Part shown: piece after piece, positions 32,748 through 45,790 of the stretch
Layout of the letters: each line of letters begins with the position of its first letter
How positions within the stretch are numbered: the stretch's first letter is position 1
NCBI GenBank assembly: GCA_026874595.1
Contig: CM049314.1
Span: 35,631,229-35,695,228, forward strand
Length of the DNA stretch: 64,000 bases
From: Sipunculus nudus
Taxonomy: Eukaryota > Annelida > Sipuncula > Golfingiida > Sipunculidae
Reading direction: 5' to 3'
The notes under the pieces: generated by a model
What the model saw: the letters and a program-made list of their open reading frames with translations, nothing else
Told to the model about the DNA's origin: nothing
Databases searched by the model: none
Made by a program: the position numbers and the translations under genes

Positions 32748-32753
32748 ATAAAG
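32748..32753 (+). terminator. candidate polyadenylation signal of gene 1
   Basis: AATAAA 53 nt behind the stop codon at 32,695. Confidence 0.5.
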
Positions 32754-32964
32754 ACATGGAGCATGATGTATAAATGGATAAGTCTTGATAAAAATATATG
32801 AAACTTACCTGTCAAAAAATCGATATTATAAACAAAATAAAAAGAAATAAAAATATAATATAAATAAAAAATAAAACAACTACATTGTTCAAGAAATATA
32901 TGAAATGCTAAATAAAAAGCGAAATAAATCTTCGTTGAAAGGCATGCGATATAAATAATATGAA

Positions 32965-33910
32965 ACATGTGACCCATAGGCCATGACGCTCAACTGAATT
33001 TTACATGTATGACAAGAATTAGGTGACCTGATTTTTGCATTCTAAGGAGACTCACAAAGGATCGCCATGGATTTTACAATAGAAGGTTCCAAGAAAAATT
33101 GATACAATTTGTACTCTGTCAGTATGTGGGCTCAGATTAATATTATTGGCCCATAGCTCACAGAATATAGCCTATTAGGTCAGTGTGACCAAGTTTCAAA
33201 TATCCAAAAGGAAATATGTCCAGAACCTACAGGAATGGTGTTCTAGAAGACTCTAGGCCCACCAGAAACGATTTGTGTCCATCTGACATTCAAGGTGGAC
33301 AAATCATGTTTACGGCCTATAGTTCGCATTTTATTGGTTACTATGACCTCTTTTCAGTTTTCTAAGAAGATTTAAAACATTCTAAGCCTAATGGGTACAA
33401 TGTGTGCCCGTCTGTCTGTCTAGTGGACAGATGACATCTCTTTCCTATCGGTCGCAGAATAAAAATCATGGTGACCTAATTCGATGTTTCCAAAACATTT
33501 TCCTAGAACCTGTCTGGATTTTGCGTCAGAAGATTTGATTTGTGCCCATCTGACATTCAGGGTGCTCATGTGATATGCTTTTCCTAAAGGAAACAGAATA
33601 CAGGTCAGTGTGACCTAAGTATTGGAAAATTGCCTAGGACCTCCAAAAAATTCATGGCCTGATGAATACAATCTGTATCCGTCTGACCGTCTGGGTGCTC
33701 AACCATCATTTATTCGGCCCGCATCCAGCAGAATATAGATTACCATGACCTAATTACAGATGTCCATTTTTTCTAGGAACTCCCTCGGTGTATGATTAGA
33801 AGATGGTTTGTCTAATGGTGCGATTGTTCCCCGCTAACGCCCGGACAGCCAAACAGCCGGACGGGTGGATGGACGACGGACTATGTTTGATCGATATAGC
33901 TCAGATGAAT
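32965..33910 (+). mobile_element. pearl-like tandem-repeat element, copy 2
   Basis: The left end is CCCATAGGCCATGACGCTCA (32,971) followed by ACTGAATTTTAC. Monomers of about 155 bp follow (landmark AGAATATAG near 33,164, 33,594 and 33,728; TCTAGGCC near 33,250). The tail has CGCCCGGACAGCC, GGACGGGTGGATGG and ATCGATATAGCTCAGATGA at 33,890-33,908, where the hairpin is cut short. Unit B has no counterpart behind gene 2. Confidence 0.65.
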
Positions 33911-34260
33911 GTTAGCGAAAAAAGAGCACATACAGTATGCGCTATACTTTTTTTTATTTCCTTTATTTTCAATCATTTGCGTTACAAACTTAAATATGTT
34001 GCTTAATACATAATTCTTTCCGGTCTTTTATATGACTGATACATTATTCAGTTTACTCTTTCTTTTTCCGGAGACTTTCTTGGAGCCTACATATATATCT
34101 TTACATATGATCCAAGTTCGAACAACGTACAACAATTGTATAAAGTAATTATCCGATATAACAAATTCAGTTATAAATCGCCTATTCAAGCACATGTGTG
34201 AATCTGCACACAATCCATCGTTATCTTGGCGATTATGCACAGTATCAAGCTTGAAGTATT

Positions 34261-34263
<3 letters not shown>

Positions 34264-34296
<33 letters not shown>
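34264..34296. repeat. (TA)n microsatellite
   Basis: Pure TA run. Confidence 0.9.
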
Positions 34297-34300
<4 letters not shown>

Positions 34301-34379
34301 AAATCTAGAAACGTGATTAAACGTGTCTTTTGTAAACTTATTGATACCTTAACAACCTTACAATGCCTGTTAAACATGG

Positions 34380-35340
34380 CGTTCTGGTAGAAGTCAATCA
34401 AGAACCGCTATAATAATAATCAACATTTTAATAAGAAACTTTTGTGTCTGTTTGTGCGTGATTGATGAGAAAATTTTTAGTAGATAACGTTTAATGACAT
34501 GCATCTTTTACTTGATTGTTATATTTAGTATTATTTATAATCAGTGCTTTCATATAAATTATCTTATATAACAAATTCATGATCCGAACATTTAAATGTG
34601 AATAGCGGAAAGAGAAAAAGGGGTACTGGTTGATATTTATGTCTGGACTTGTATAATATGCACAAATATTGGCGTGAAGCCGTCCTTTTATGACAATATA
34701 TTTTTTTTCTAAGCATGGACAACAATCTTAGCTTAGTATGCATATGTTATCTTATGCTGTTCATCACATACACAGACCATGGAACATTTAAAGTGAAATA
34801 AAGTGTATTTAATTATTTGTAATGTTATTTCACCGATAGGGACGACACGATCCTCTTGTGCTCGCCCTATCGCGTGATGACGAAGGGCCTTCGTCATCTA
34901 TTAGTACTATCACAAAAAAATGTTCATTTACATTGTACATACAAGGTATTTGTTGGTACAGTAATATTACTGTGTGGTCTGACCTACGTCAATCAAGAGC
35001 CGACATGTTTTTTGTTGGATACATTGGGGTCAGCCATGTGTACGGAAGCGTGATGCAAAATTCACCAAATGAAATATCGGCTAAATTCCAGGTAAACTCG
35101 TTAAACAACCCAACAATCCATATAGTATGACTAATAATGGGATGATGTAGTTGAGACTATTGATAAAGACATGGACACGAGTTTTTTTTTACAGCGCCTA
35201 TGGTAGGAGTTCTTTACATGGCAGTCATACGCCGTATTGTCGACGGCACCGTCGTATAGTGTGTTAACTTAATCATATAGTTGAAGATAAACTAGAATAT
35301 GGGCGGTCAACAAGCGACTACAGGTGTCCGCAAAATCACA
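34380..35340. repeat. duplicated block with module M, copy 2
   Basis: It aligns in order with 55,150-56,050 (GTTCTGGTAGAAGT, TCTGTTTGTGCG, TGTTGGTACAGTAATATTAC, GTCAATCAAGAGCCGAC-like, GATGATGTAGTTGAGA). The core of module M is at about 34,950-35,060. No gene is seen. Confidence 0.6.
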
Positions 35341-35449
35341 GAGGCATAGATAAAGTGAGGCATGGAATCTCTGCTATTGTGACAACCATGTAAATTTGCG
35401 GCATTAGAGAAGGCTAAGTATCCCATGACGTACGGATGGACAAGACTAA

Positions 35450-36530
35450 AGATTGATGTAGGTGGCACCTCCAGTATAAAGATAACGCCATTCTAGATCT
35501 ATGGACATGCTAAATTGAGATAAATGCATGAATGTGTTTAACGAATTCATTCTTATGGGTTGCGCCATCGGTCTTGTTAATAGGGAACCTAACAAAGAAG
35601 GCGAGGCATTTAAAAATAGGGAAGAATACATCAAAGCACTCCTGAGATAAACGGCTGAATCTGTTCTACAAATATGTGACTGTACGTGGCGCTAACCATT
35701 CCTGTGTTCGACAAATCAACCCGTGATGGATACATGTGTATGATGTTTAGCCGCTAACCAAATCCCTTCTAAATCACTAAAACTAGACCTACAGATGGAC
35801 GCCTTATAAAACTGATTATAAGTGGCACCGTCGGTCTTTAACACAAGATAAACGAGTCTAAGATCTACGGACCTACACATTTTTAGGCGGATGCATTAAA
35901 CCACCATTGAGATAAACGCCTGAATATATTCTTCAAATACGTGATTATTGATGGGGCCACCAGTCTTATGTAGGATAAGTCTTGGCCAAGGTAGATCTGC
36001 ATGCACAATATCAGGCTGATAAACAACACAACTCTGTTATGTGATTTATAGCATTAGGCCTACATACTTTGTAACAGCACATTGGAACAGGTTGTATGTC
36101 ACCGGGTAATTAATTATGTAAATATGTAAAAAAAGTGACTGGATAGTTTTTGGTCAATCATAAGATATGTAAGGTGTTTATACAGATATACTTTTTTCTA
36201 TATTTTTGTGACAGACTACATATCTGGCAGGATTCAGTTTATGTATTATGCTGTTTTCTATGTGTGGAGATGGGATTTTGTGTTGGAAATAAAAATTTTA
36301 TAAAAACACCACTCTTGTGCTGTGTGTAATTTCAACACAAAATGCACAGATGGACATCACGGAAAAACGGTTTTATATTGCAACATCAGTCTTGTGTACA
36401 AGATAAAGCGATCCAAAACCTATATACATGTAACATTTTGTGCTGATACAATAAACTGAGATAAATGCATGAATGTACTCTCCTAATTAGTTATTATAGA
36501 AGCCACCTGTCTTGTGTATTAAAAATTGTT
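35450..36530. repeat. degenerate ~130-bp tandem array with GGCACC/GCGCCAC core
   Basis: The phrase GGTGGCACCTCCAGT(CT)-like, followed by an AGATAA-CTA(T)CC-AGATC phrase and (A)TGAGATAAA(T/C)GC(A/C)TGAAT, recurs about every 130 bp. It matches the better kept array at 55,900-57,120 and a single unit at 39,140-39,300. Confidence 0.6.
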
Positions 36531-39155
36531 TCGTGGAGCATGACGCTCAGCTTAATTTGACTAGGTGCCCATTTCTTTAAATGTTATAAATGTTATATAT
36601 TGTCTGTGAGAATAGCCTATGGCTAATGTTACAATGTTGCAAACCGGCACAAAATAAAAAAATTCAGGATTCATAGGAGACTTGCTCAAGACCCCGCTGG
36701 ATTTAACAAAAGAGGATTCCAAGAAAAAGGAAACAATTTGTACCCTGTCTGTCTGGTGCTAAAAATCATGTTTCTTGTCCATAGCTTGCAGAATATAGGT
36801 CACCATGACCCAATGTCAAGTTTCCAAGGAGAATTGCCAGGGACTTTAATGAATGTCATGTTAGAAGAGTCTAGGGCTAATGGATAGAATTTGTGCCCTG
36901 TCTGACTGCTCAAAATTATGCTTCTGGTCAACAGCTTGCAGAATATATGTTACCATGACCTAATTTTAAATTTTCCTAGGGCGGGGCCTATTGCATACAA
37001 TTTGTTCCAAATCATTTAATAGCTTGCCACATGCAGGTTTCGTGTGGAATTTGCAAAGCTTTCCTAGGTTTTGTGTTGGTAGATTTTAGGGCCTAAGGAT
37101 ACACTTTGTATAAGAATTAAGTTACATAATTTCAGAAATCAAGAAGGAAGACTTGCCAAAGACCTCCCTAGACAAATCAATATAAGATTAAAGGAAAATA
37201 GAAACCATTTGTACCTTGTCTGTCTAGATACTCAGACTCATATTTTTGGCTCATAGCGCATTGATTATAGCCTGTGCATCATGACATAATTTCTGGTTTC
37301 CAACGAGATTTGGAACCTACCTGGATGATTCTTTTAAAAATTTCTAGGCATAATACATACCATTTGTGCCCATCTGACATTTAGGGTGATTATATGACAC
37401 CTTTTGCCTGCAGGTTGCAGAATATAGGTCACAGTTTCCAAGGGCATTTGCCTGGGACCGCCCTGAGTCTTATGTTAGAATATTCTAAGCCTAATGGATA
37501 CAATTTGTGCCCCGTCTGTCTGGATGTTAAAAAAAATGTCCTGCCTAATTTGCAAAATATAGGTCACCATGAACTAATTTCAGGTTTCTAAATAGATGTG
37601 CCTAGGTTCTTCCAAGCTTTTGTGTAAGAAGATTCTTGACTTAAAAGACACGATTTGTGCCTATCTAACATTCGTGGTGGTCATATGACATCTTTTTCCT
37701 ATAGGTGGCAGAATATAGATCACCATGATCTTAATCCATGTTTCAATAGACATTTGCCTAGGACAAACTTGGATGTCATGATAGAAGATCCCAGGCCAAA
37801 TGGATACAATATGTGCCTCGTCTAACTGTATGGGTCTCAAAACCATTTTTCAGCCCAAAGGTCAGAGAAAATAGGTCACCATGACCAGATTTTGGTCAAA
37901 AAGTACTTTTACTCATACATGTAGTACTCGTACTCATGATTTTTTGAGTACTCAGTACCCGTACTCGAGTGCTTTTTGAAAATCGCAAAAGTACACGTAC
38001 TGGATATTTCATATTACATTAACATTTCTAAATAAACTTTAATCTCAATTTATAATACGAGTAAACGTTTTTATTAAATAAAATAGTATATCATAGTAAG
38101 ATATTATATATAATATTATTTATAAATAGTTATTCAAAGTCTATGGCAAAACTGATAAAAATATTTAAAGCTGTGATTATCAGATCTTACAACCCGTAGC
38201 TACTTTAAAAAAAACTGCAGCTTCCCATTGCCCAACATACTGTGTACGCTCACAAAGGACTTTCCAATGTTTAATGACCAAGCCTACTTAATGAATCAAA
38301 AAAGAGATCCAAGGGTTAACCTCAAGCAAAGGCCTTCTGTCGAGTGCCCACTGGACCATGAAAGTCCCCAGCATTAACTTATCACACTTCACTGGGCCTT
38401 TTACTGTGCGTTCACGTAATAAATTATTACGCATGCTGAATGACATGATCAGTCTGTCGGATATGTTGTTTAATACAATTTTCACTTATACCGGTTGTCA
38501 TTAAATATTTTCAATAGACTACAGCCACATATTATTCATAAGTATATATTACTTAAAAAGAATCACATATGGTTATTATTATTATTTTTGATATTATTAT
38601 TGTTAAAATTGTTATTATTTTATGATAACATATGGTAAACATGTGGTTATATGCTGTACATTTTTATTAAGCATAACTTAAGAATGTTTTATTAAAAATT
38701 TGTAACTTTGTGAGTCCATATTTACGTAATAACATCATTAAATAAGTTTGGTTACAAAAAGTATTCAAGGCCCTTTGTCCTCATCTGAAATAGAGGGTGT
38801 TCATATGACATAATTTTCCTATATGTCGCACAATAAAGGTCACAGTAACCTAATTTAAGCTTTCTAAGGACATGTTATGTCTAAACGCCACGTTGGAGGA
38901 TTCTAGGCCCAATGGATACAATTTGTGCCCAATCGGACTCTCTGGGTGCTCAAAATCATGTTCTCGGCCCGTAGGTAACAAAATATAGGTCACCATGACC
39001 TAATTTCAGGTTTCCAAGGAGATTTGCCTAAGATCTCCCTGGATATACAGTTAGAAGTGTCTAGGTCTAACGGTAACGATTTGTACCTCTTAACGGACGG
39101 ACGGCCGGACAAAGGGTGATCGCTATATCTCAGATGATTTACAGTCAGCTGAGAC
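36530..39155 (+). mobile_element. pearl-like tandem-repeat element, copy 3, interrupted
   Basis: The left end is GAGCATGACGCTCAGCTTAATTTGAC (36,537). At least eleven ~155-bp monomers follow (for example AGAATATAGGTCACCATGACC at 36,790). The right end has GGACGGACGGCCGGAC (39,095) and ATCTCAG...CAGCTGAGA (39,128-39,153), a hairpin like that at 27,172-27,202. A foreign stretch sits at about 37,890-38,765. The terminal GCTCAGCTG and CAGCTGAG are short inverted repeats, as described for Helentron-type elements. Confidence 0.7.
37890..38765. other. foreign insertion inside pearl-like copy 3
   Basis: It begins with palindromic runs of GTACT-type words (AGTACTCGTACTC, CAGTACCCGTACTCGAGTGC) and ends near TTACAAAAAGTATTC. 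It has no open frame. GTACTC-rich ends are seen in some hAT elements, but no clear terminal inverted repeat or target duplication is visible here. Confidence 0.35.
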
Positions 39156-39301
39156 CAACGTCTACCCATGATGGTTCTGCATGAAAATTTCAGGCCGATA
39201 CGCCAAACCACTCCTTGGAAAAGGACATCTATTTGTTTCTACAAATACGGAGCGGCAGATGGCGCCACCTGTATGGCCTACGAAAATGCCATAGAAATGT
39301 A
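39156..39301. repeat. single end unit of the GGCGCCAC array at the A/B junction
   Basis: CTGCATGAAAATTTCAGGCC, CCAAACCACTCCTTGGAAA and GGCGCCACCTGT match 56,996-57,085 in order. The TRIM pseudogene begins directly behind it, so this is the junction between units A and B. Confidence 0.65.
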
Positions 39302-39728
39302 AAAACAAGCGCTTCACACTCAGAGCAAAAATACTTATATACATTTGAATGCATCCTGCAAGAGCTTGCGCCAACGGTTTTTCTCTTCAACGTTTCAAGT
39401 GACTGCGAGCCAAAGTCGGGAGATTTATTATACCTTTCACAGATTTATTCGCAAAGCCGACGGTCACAAGTGATACATTTTTTAGTTGCGTTCACTAAAT
39501 TCCCGTGTCCCAAGCATGTGTTGCACGTATCGCCTGGGTGGAGTGAAGTAATCTGATCGTCAGTTTGTTCTATTTTATCAGAGCAAGTTTTCCGACCTGC
39601 CCCATGTGGTAAATCCGTAAACGACGGAGTTGTCGTGAGCATCTTTGAGCTAAAGGATTAAAACAGATCTGGCACACGAGCATGTCAACTTCTTCTTCTA
39701 AGGGTTGCTTTGATGAATTGCCCGCCAT
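39302..39728 (-). pseudogene. TRIM pseudogene, unit B (5' part only)
   Basis: The frame starts MAGNSSKQPLEEEVDMLVCQ like the intact gene and keeps the first RING cysteine pair. A deletion then removes most of the RING: the codon matching Cys36 is CGT (Arg), and reading jumps to the linker. After a frameshift, B-box 1 is still recognisable (DTCNTCLGHGNLVNATKKC, CDRRLCE). A stop and another shift follow. The copy breaks off inside B-box 2 at 39,302, where it meets the GGCGCCAC unit, so coiled coil and propeller are lost. The upstream splice acceptor and 5' flank are conserved to about 39,900. Confidence 0.9.
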
Positions 39729-40085
39729 CTGTGTAATCTGTAAAACAAAGTACCTCAAGAGGATGACCACTTTTCAACTGCCTTACTATTCAAGGATCAA
39801 GTCTAGTGTACACTTGAAGATTTTCGACCTGATACAAATATGGTTTACCTGTAGAATAGATTCAATCTTACGTCCTATAACAAATGTAGGCTGTAAAAAT
39901 GGCAATTTCCAGTAATTTTTATCCTACGTATTTAGCATGCAGGGATACGTACATGTCTATTTAAATAAAAAAACAGTCACATTTTTTTTATCTTGAAAGA
40001 ATAAACAGAAAAATCAATTTACTTTCTTCGAACTGCAATCGAAGCCGTGACCTTCCTTTCCCGATCGGTTTTTTTATTATTGCAC
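39729..40085. other. 5' flank of the TRIM pseudogene with the empty foldback-element site
   Basis: It aligns with 3,718-3,934 and then directly with 5,815-5,960. CCTACGTATTTAGCATGCAGGG (39,923-39,944) is the unoccupied version of the foldback insertion site. Confidence 0.75.
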
Positions 40086-40572
40086 TACGTGAGCAGGGGC
40101 GGACTTAGAATTGGGGCAGGTATCGGGGCCTATTGCGTTCTTTATACCTCTGATTACAAAAACACTACCAGCGAACTTATAAACCTGTACCAGTGTGCTG
40201 ACCCCCCCCCCGCCCCTTTTTTTCCTATGTTTTTTTTTTACCCGTCCCTGGTGTGCAGTCAACCCTTACATTTCAAAATATGCGCGGACCGTATACCTTT
40301 AACAAAAGAGTGCTTACTGAATGAATGAAAGCAATAATCCCACTCACAGAGTCTTTTGTCGTCGTAATGAGACACATGTCCACATGTATGAGAGAATGGA
40401 TCTTCATCTTCCAACCCCCAACCGAAAAAAGGTTCGAATATGGGAACCATTCTGATTTTAGGTAACACCCAGATTATTTAAAAAATCTCAACAATCTCTT
40501 TTGGTGTTTTATTTTTACTGATCTAGCAACACTATTTATTTGGATGCGTCTTCAGCGGCACAGAACACAAGT

Positions 40573-40627
<55 letters not shown>

Positions 40628-42471
40628 GAATACACACATTGCTTTGAGCGCAAAGGGTTAAGGAATAACAGATATGCCAGCTCAAAGTATTATGCAAGAA
40701 AATATATTAGAAAAAAACAGTTGATAACAGACTGCCTGTATATCTCTTTACGTGTGCTGTACTAACAAAGAGATCCCCTTAAAAAATAAAAGGTGGATCG
40801 CTTTAGACAGGGATTTGGGTTACAAAATAAAACATTAAATAATAAAATAATTTGGAACGGATATTGCTGATGCATTCTCTGTTAGTGCATGTGGTTAATT
40901 AATATAACCAGCATGTCATCTGTCCTCGCGTGGTTCTTCTGCATCTTTGAGGATGGCACTGCAATATATATTGGACTAGCTAACAATAACCGGGCTTCTT
41001 ATCCGGCATGAGAAATGTATGAAATGAGATGAGGGATTTCGGCTCAAGGCCGTGTGGATTCCTCCCTCCCCCTACTCCCTTTTTTAAGCCGCTACAACCT
41101 TTTTTCAATGGTTTTCGAACAATGTTTGCTGCCTGAGTCCACCCCCCCCCCCCCCCTTTTCAAGTTCTTGGGATCTTTCATTAGATTTTGTTATTTAACT
41201 CTTGGACTGACCACCTCCTATTCCTAAATAAAAAGTCACATGTTTTTCACATTTACTCACAGTGCAGGCGGCTAAGTGACTTGTCAGGCCAAACACACTA
41301 TGCACCATAGACCTGTGGGAACCAATGGCGGATCCAGATGTCCCCTGCTATATAGAGAACATTTCTCGGTGTTATCACCCAACAGTGTGTTATAACGGAA
41401 AGACGACCGACTAAATCACAGGGATGAACATAAGATTCCTCAAAGTATGAAATAGAATGTTACCAGTCGTTAATAAGTTAATAATAATATTGCCAGGGAA
41501 TAGAATAATATATAAAAATGAAAGGTATTTATCAATAACTGTGTGTCATAGGATCGAGAAAAACCTGTTGTTCACAAGTGGTTCTGTAACACCCGGATTT
41601 ATTCACATGCACAATAGAAATTAATCCCCTGCTGCATGGAGGTTGATTGAATTGTAAATGACCACATGGCCGCATTCCGGCTGTTTGCGGTGGTATCCTC
41701 TCCACTCAGGTCGGAAAACACGCAAAAACATGCCTCAAATATTATGTGTATATTAAGAATTATTTATTCTCATATCGACCATGTCACTGCGGGGACAATA
41801 ACCTTCAAAATGAGGTTTATTACAGCGTCAAGCGCAACGCGGTTCCAGAGAACACTGAGGACAAAGATGGAGCGAATTCCTATCATAAGTATATTTTAGG
41901 TATTATATTAGATAATATAGGGAATCAAAACAGATGGGACGCCCTTGGCTTCCTTCTCAACAGTTATAGACAAGAAATGGACATTTCGCAGTCGTGTCCA
42001 GTGAGTTGCTGCCTGATAAAAGCCAAACGGTTCCACCGTATTTCATCTTGAAGATTTAATATTTAAAAAATCTTTTGATATAATTTGTGATGTGATATCC
42101 CTTCTGCGGCATTGTGAACATTAACAAATACTTATGACATACTAGCTTTGTAATATTACGTGATTTAGTTGTTTTTAAAATCGGTGAATATATATAATGT
42201 CCCGTGAGGTGAGTTTGGTGACATAAGACGATTAACAAATTTGACAAACATGCATAATAAGTAAGGTCTTTTGGACTGAGGATTAGATGTGAATTTTTGT
42301 TCAGTCGGACATTGGGCTAAAAGTCAGGTTAAGCACGTCTGACCTCGTGACCATTAGCATGGGTATATCAATTATCCCAATAAACCATGCCTCAGCGTGA
42401 AGGTGCGTCAGTACTCGTTAATGATACGACCGATAGAGGGAAATTGTTATCCTGTCAATTAAGTTTTTGTG

Positions 42472-42524
<53 letters not shown>

Positions 42525-42590
42525 AAACTCAGAAAGTAAAAGAAACTCAGAAAAATATATAATTCTAAGTATTAACATGTATCATTTTCA
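40085..42590. other. duplicated non-coding block of unit B (copy of 8,560-13,795 without its insertions)
   Basis: The order of shared phrases follows unit A (40,085 with 8,560; 40,855 with 9,430; 41,330 with 10,630; 41,680 with 12,215; 42,320 with 12,850). The MITE and pogo-like relic of unit A are missing. No gene is seen. It contains TA runs at 40,576-40,622 and 42,473-42,520 and a C15 run near 41,142. Confidence 0.65.
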
Positions 42591-42895
42591 ATACACCTAT
42601 ATTATTCTCTCAATAGCAGGGTTTATCATATTAACCATCTCCCTTTGCTAAGAAGTAGGGGATATTTATTAATGTTTTGTGCCTTTTTCGGGTGGCATTC
42701 ATGTTTTATTATGAGCTAAGTGTCAAGGAGTACACCATCGCACTATATTGTTATATGACCTGCCACAAACCAAGTTAGCCATAGAAGATTACACAAGATA
42801 GAAGATACACAATTACACATACACAAACAGACGCACGGATCTCCCATCTTACATTCTACTCATGCATTAAAAAGGAATGTGTGCAGGTATACAAA

Positions 42896-42945
<50 letters not shown>

Positions 42946-44030
42946 CTCGAAACGTTATTTCCTAACCTTTCACCGTTAAATATGTTGCACTTGGAGACCA
43001 GTTCGCTATTATTTCAATTCGATAAATGCCACTGCAGGTTCAACAACTGTATGGTGATGAATGTTCTTGCGATAGCCAATTTATAGTATAATGTCAGTTT
43101 TAGTGGTGGGGGGGTTCCCTTAAAGAGGCCTATTCAGAAATTTGATGTCTATTAACTATTTATAATCCCTTGAAGCTTTCCTAAAATTAAGCCCTATAAC
43201 ACCATTAAGACCAAAAACGGTTTGTTCGTTTTGTTTATATCCACATGTTTATAACATGGTGTGCCCAACAAAATATTCCAAACACATTCTGAAAGGATAT
43301 CTGGTAGAAATTCAGTCGAACGAACTTTGCAAATAAAAGTGACCTTTTCAACTTTCCAACATATTTAATCAAACAAATAGGTTGTATATACAATTCACAC
43401 TTGAAGTTTTATGTGTATATAAATACACACACCCTCACACACATATATATATATGCGATCAATTCAATTCCGTGCCGTTCATTACATACACAGAACGTTG
43501 AAAGTGTATCAAGTAAATTTCCTTATTTGCTGCAGAGTCATGCACGAGCAGGTATGTGGTACATACATATATTAATACTGGTACCTGCAAAAGACATTCA
43601 ATGTAGGTACAAGGTTTTTGTTGGTACTGTAATATTACCGCGTCCGAACTACGTCAATTAATAACCGACTTGTTATGCCCGGGATATTTAGTGAACATAG
43701 CGTATAGAAGCGTGACGTAAAATAAAATGCAAAGCTAAAGATTTGGGATCATAAAGTCACTTTCTCAAACGGTAGCCCTGGTGTCATATTGAATGTCAGA
43801 TTGGTCTCAAATTTATCACCACAAATAATCTAAAATTGACCAGCAAGTTATTGTGAAAGGAGTATAAAATTCTGGCCTGGCAGTCTTATTCCATTTAATA
43901 TGAGTCTGAATTTTGAATGTACAAATCCCATCATGGGTGCAAATATCTGTTTGGTTTTTCGAAAAAGAGAGCTCTGTAATATGATACGGCTGGGGCCCTC
44001 ATAGGCACCAATTGCCCCCCGCAAAATTAA
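42590..44030. repeat. duplicated non-coding block with module M, copy 3
   Basis: It aligns with 13,795-15,345. The core TTGTTGGTACTGTAATATTACCG...CTACGTCAATTAATAACCG lies at 43,618-43,670. It includes a TA run at 42,899-42,943. No gene is seen. Confidence 0.65.
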
Positions 44031-44930
44031 AAAAAAATAACAAAAAGTCTTGGGATTCCAATCACGTCATAAATTGCATTCGCTCACGGTTGGCTGGCTC
44101 AGCTCTCACAAACCCAATGTCTTTAACAATGCACAGTCCTGAAGCAGTATTTCTAACGCCCCGATCGGTATACTTAAAAAAAACTCCAGAACAAATATAA
44201 TCCTGTCCCGGAATTTAACCACACATCCCACTCGTTTCAGACTACAGGTGACGCGACACGTCTTGTCGCAAGTACACATTGACTCTCAACTCACTCACTT
44301 GAGACTGCAGTGGGCCGACTTTATACATCATTATCTCAACAAATGTTTTAGAACGTTTTATAATAGAGAATATTCTTGAAGTTGTCTACTGAATATTACC
44401 AGTTAGGCCATCTAGAAGTACTTGATCCTCTAAAACCTTCTTTCAACCTATCATAATAAACCTTAGTACAATCAGTTCAATTACTTAACACGATAGATAG
44501 ACCCTGTTGAAAGACACACCGATCAACTAACAGCCCTCACTGCATGTCAAAACAACAGACAACGATAAGTACAATTTTATTAATCGTTCTTGAATACGTT
44601 TCCTTGAATTTTTTGTTACTCTATCAGCTCCAATTTAACATAACCTGACCTGGCCATACAGTTGTGTCATAAAAATTGGTCCGTTAGGCTTCAGGAACGG
44701 ACGAAAAATGATCATTCCAAGATACTAACTTTCAGAATACAGGATAGTCAAACAACTGAAATTTCACGATAATCTGAAATAGCAAGTTCTGTTACTTAGA
44801 GGTTAATAAGTCATAAAATAGAAAAAAAATAGAGGTGGCTTCACCAGACGTAACCACTTTTGAAACTGTACATGGTCAAAAGCAAAGCAAGATTGGATAT
44901 CCATGCAGCAATTAATGAAGATCCATGATT
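44030..44930. other. unit B-specific stretch, nothing recognised
   Basis: No counterpart is seen in unit A and there is no long frame. TTGAATTACTTAACACG-like AT-rich DNA. Origin unknown. Confidence 0.4.
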
Positions 44931-44934
44931 CATA

Positions 44935-45185
44935 GGCAGGCCCCATAACCCCAAGAATATATATCCCGGTATGGCCTAGTTTCAGGTGTTTCAGGTGTTT
45001 CAGGTTTCAGAAGTGTGTCAAGGTGCTCAATGGACAATAAGTTCTAGGTCTGTGTCTAACGGTTACGACTTGTCCCCTGATTTCTCCAAGGAGGGCGGTT
45101 GGCAGGACGATCGGAAGGGCATTGACCCATCTCTATAGCAAAACATGACTGAAAATCAGCTGAGCTTCTTCTAATGGCCAGTATG
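44935..45185. repeat. right end of a pearl-like element (relic), unit B
   Basis: AAGAATATATATCCCGGTATGGCC and CTAGGTCTGTGTCTAACGG lead to GGAGGGCGGTTGGC and ACTGAAAATCAGCTGAGCTT. It stands at the same relative place as 17,160-17,330 in unit A, so it predates the duplication. Confidence 0.5.
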
Positions 45186-45320
45186 TTTGATGCTTCATTA
45201 TTATGTCATGCTCGTTTTCGCCGTCTCTTTCTATTTATCAATATATATAACTTAATATTTACACATATTCAATATATTGTGGGCTTATATCCAAGCAAAT
45301 TTGGAACTTTTAAACATATA

Positions 45321-45347
45321 TATTATCGACGATTCCCTGTAATAATG

Positions 45348-45407
<60 letters not shown>

Positions 45408-45592
45408 CACCTTGTATTTATTTTATTTAGTCCATAGGAAGCCTATTTAAAATCTGATCGCATTGTCAAAATGTTGTCACACTCCAAAATGTAGTGAGAT
45501 GAAAGGGAATAGGTGAAAATAAAATGTTTAATCATTTATTCTTGGTCTATATATTATATTGAATATATTATCGACGATTCCCTGTAATAATG

Positions 45593-45652
<60 letters not shown>

Positions 45653-45790
45653 GTATTTATTCTATTTAGTCCATAGGAAGCCTATTTAAAATCTGATCGC
45701 ATTGTCAAAATGATGTCACACTCCAAAATATAGTGAGATGAAAGGGAATAGGTGATATAAAATATTTAATCATTTATTATTGGTCTATGC
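45321..45790. repeat. 245-bp tandem duplication around a TA microsatellite
   Basis: TATTATCGACGATTCCCTG starts at 45,321 and again at 45,566. Both copies hold a TA run (45,350-45,401; 45,597-45,648), then CCTTGTATTTATT and AGTCCATAGGAAGCC. Unit A has one copy. Confidence 0.85.

Noticed and set aside
42469-42651. Several short frames rich in Tyr-Ile repeats (also at 8,995, 27,778, 40,544, 42,877, 45,174, 50,845 and 55,377)
   Set aside because: These are translations of (TA)n microsatellites.
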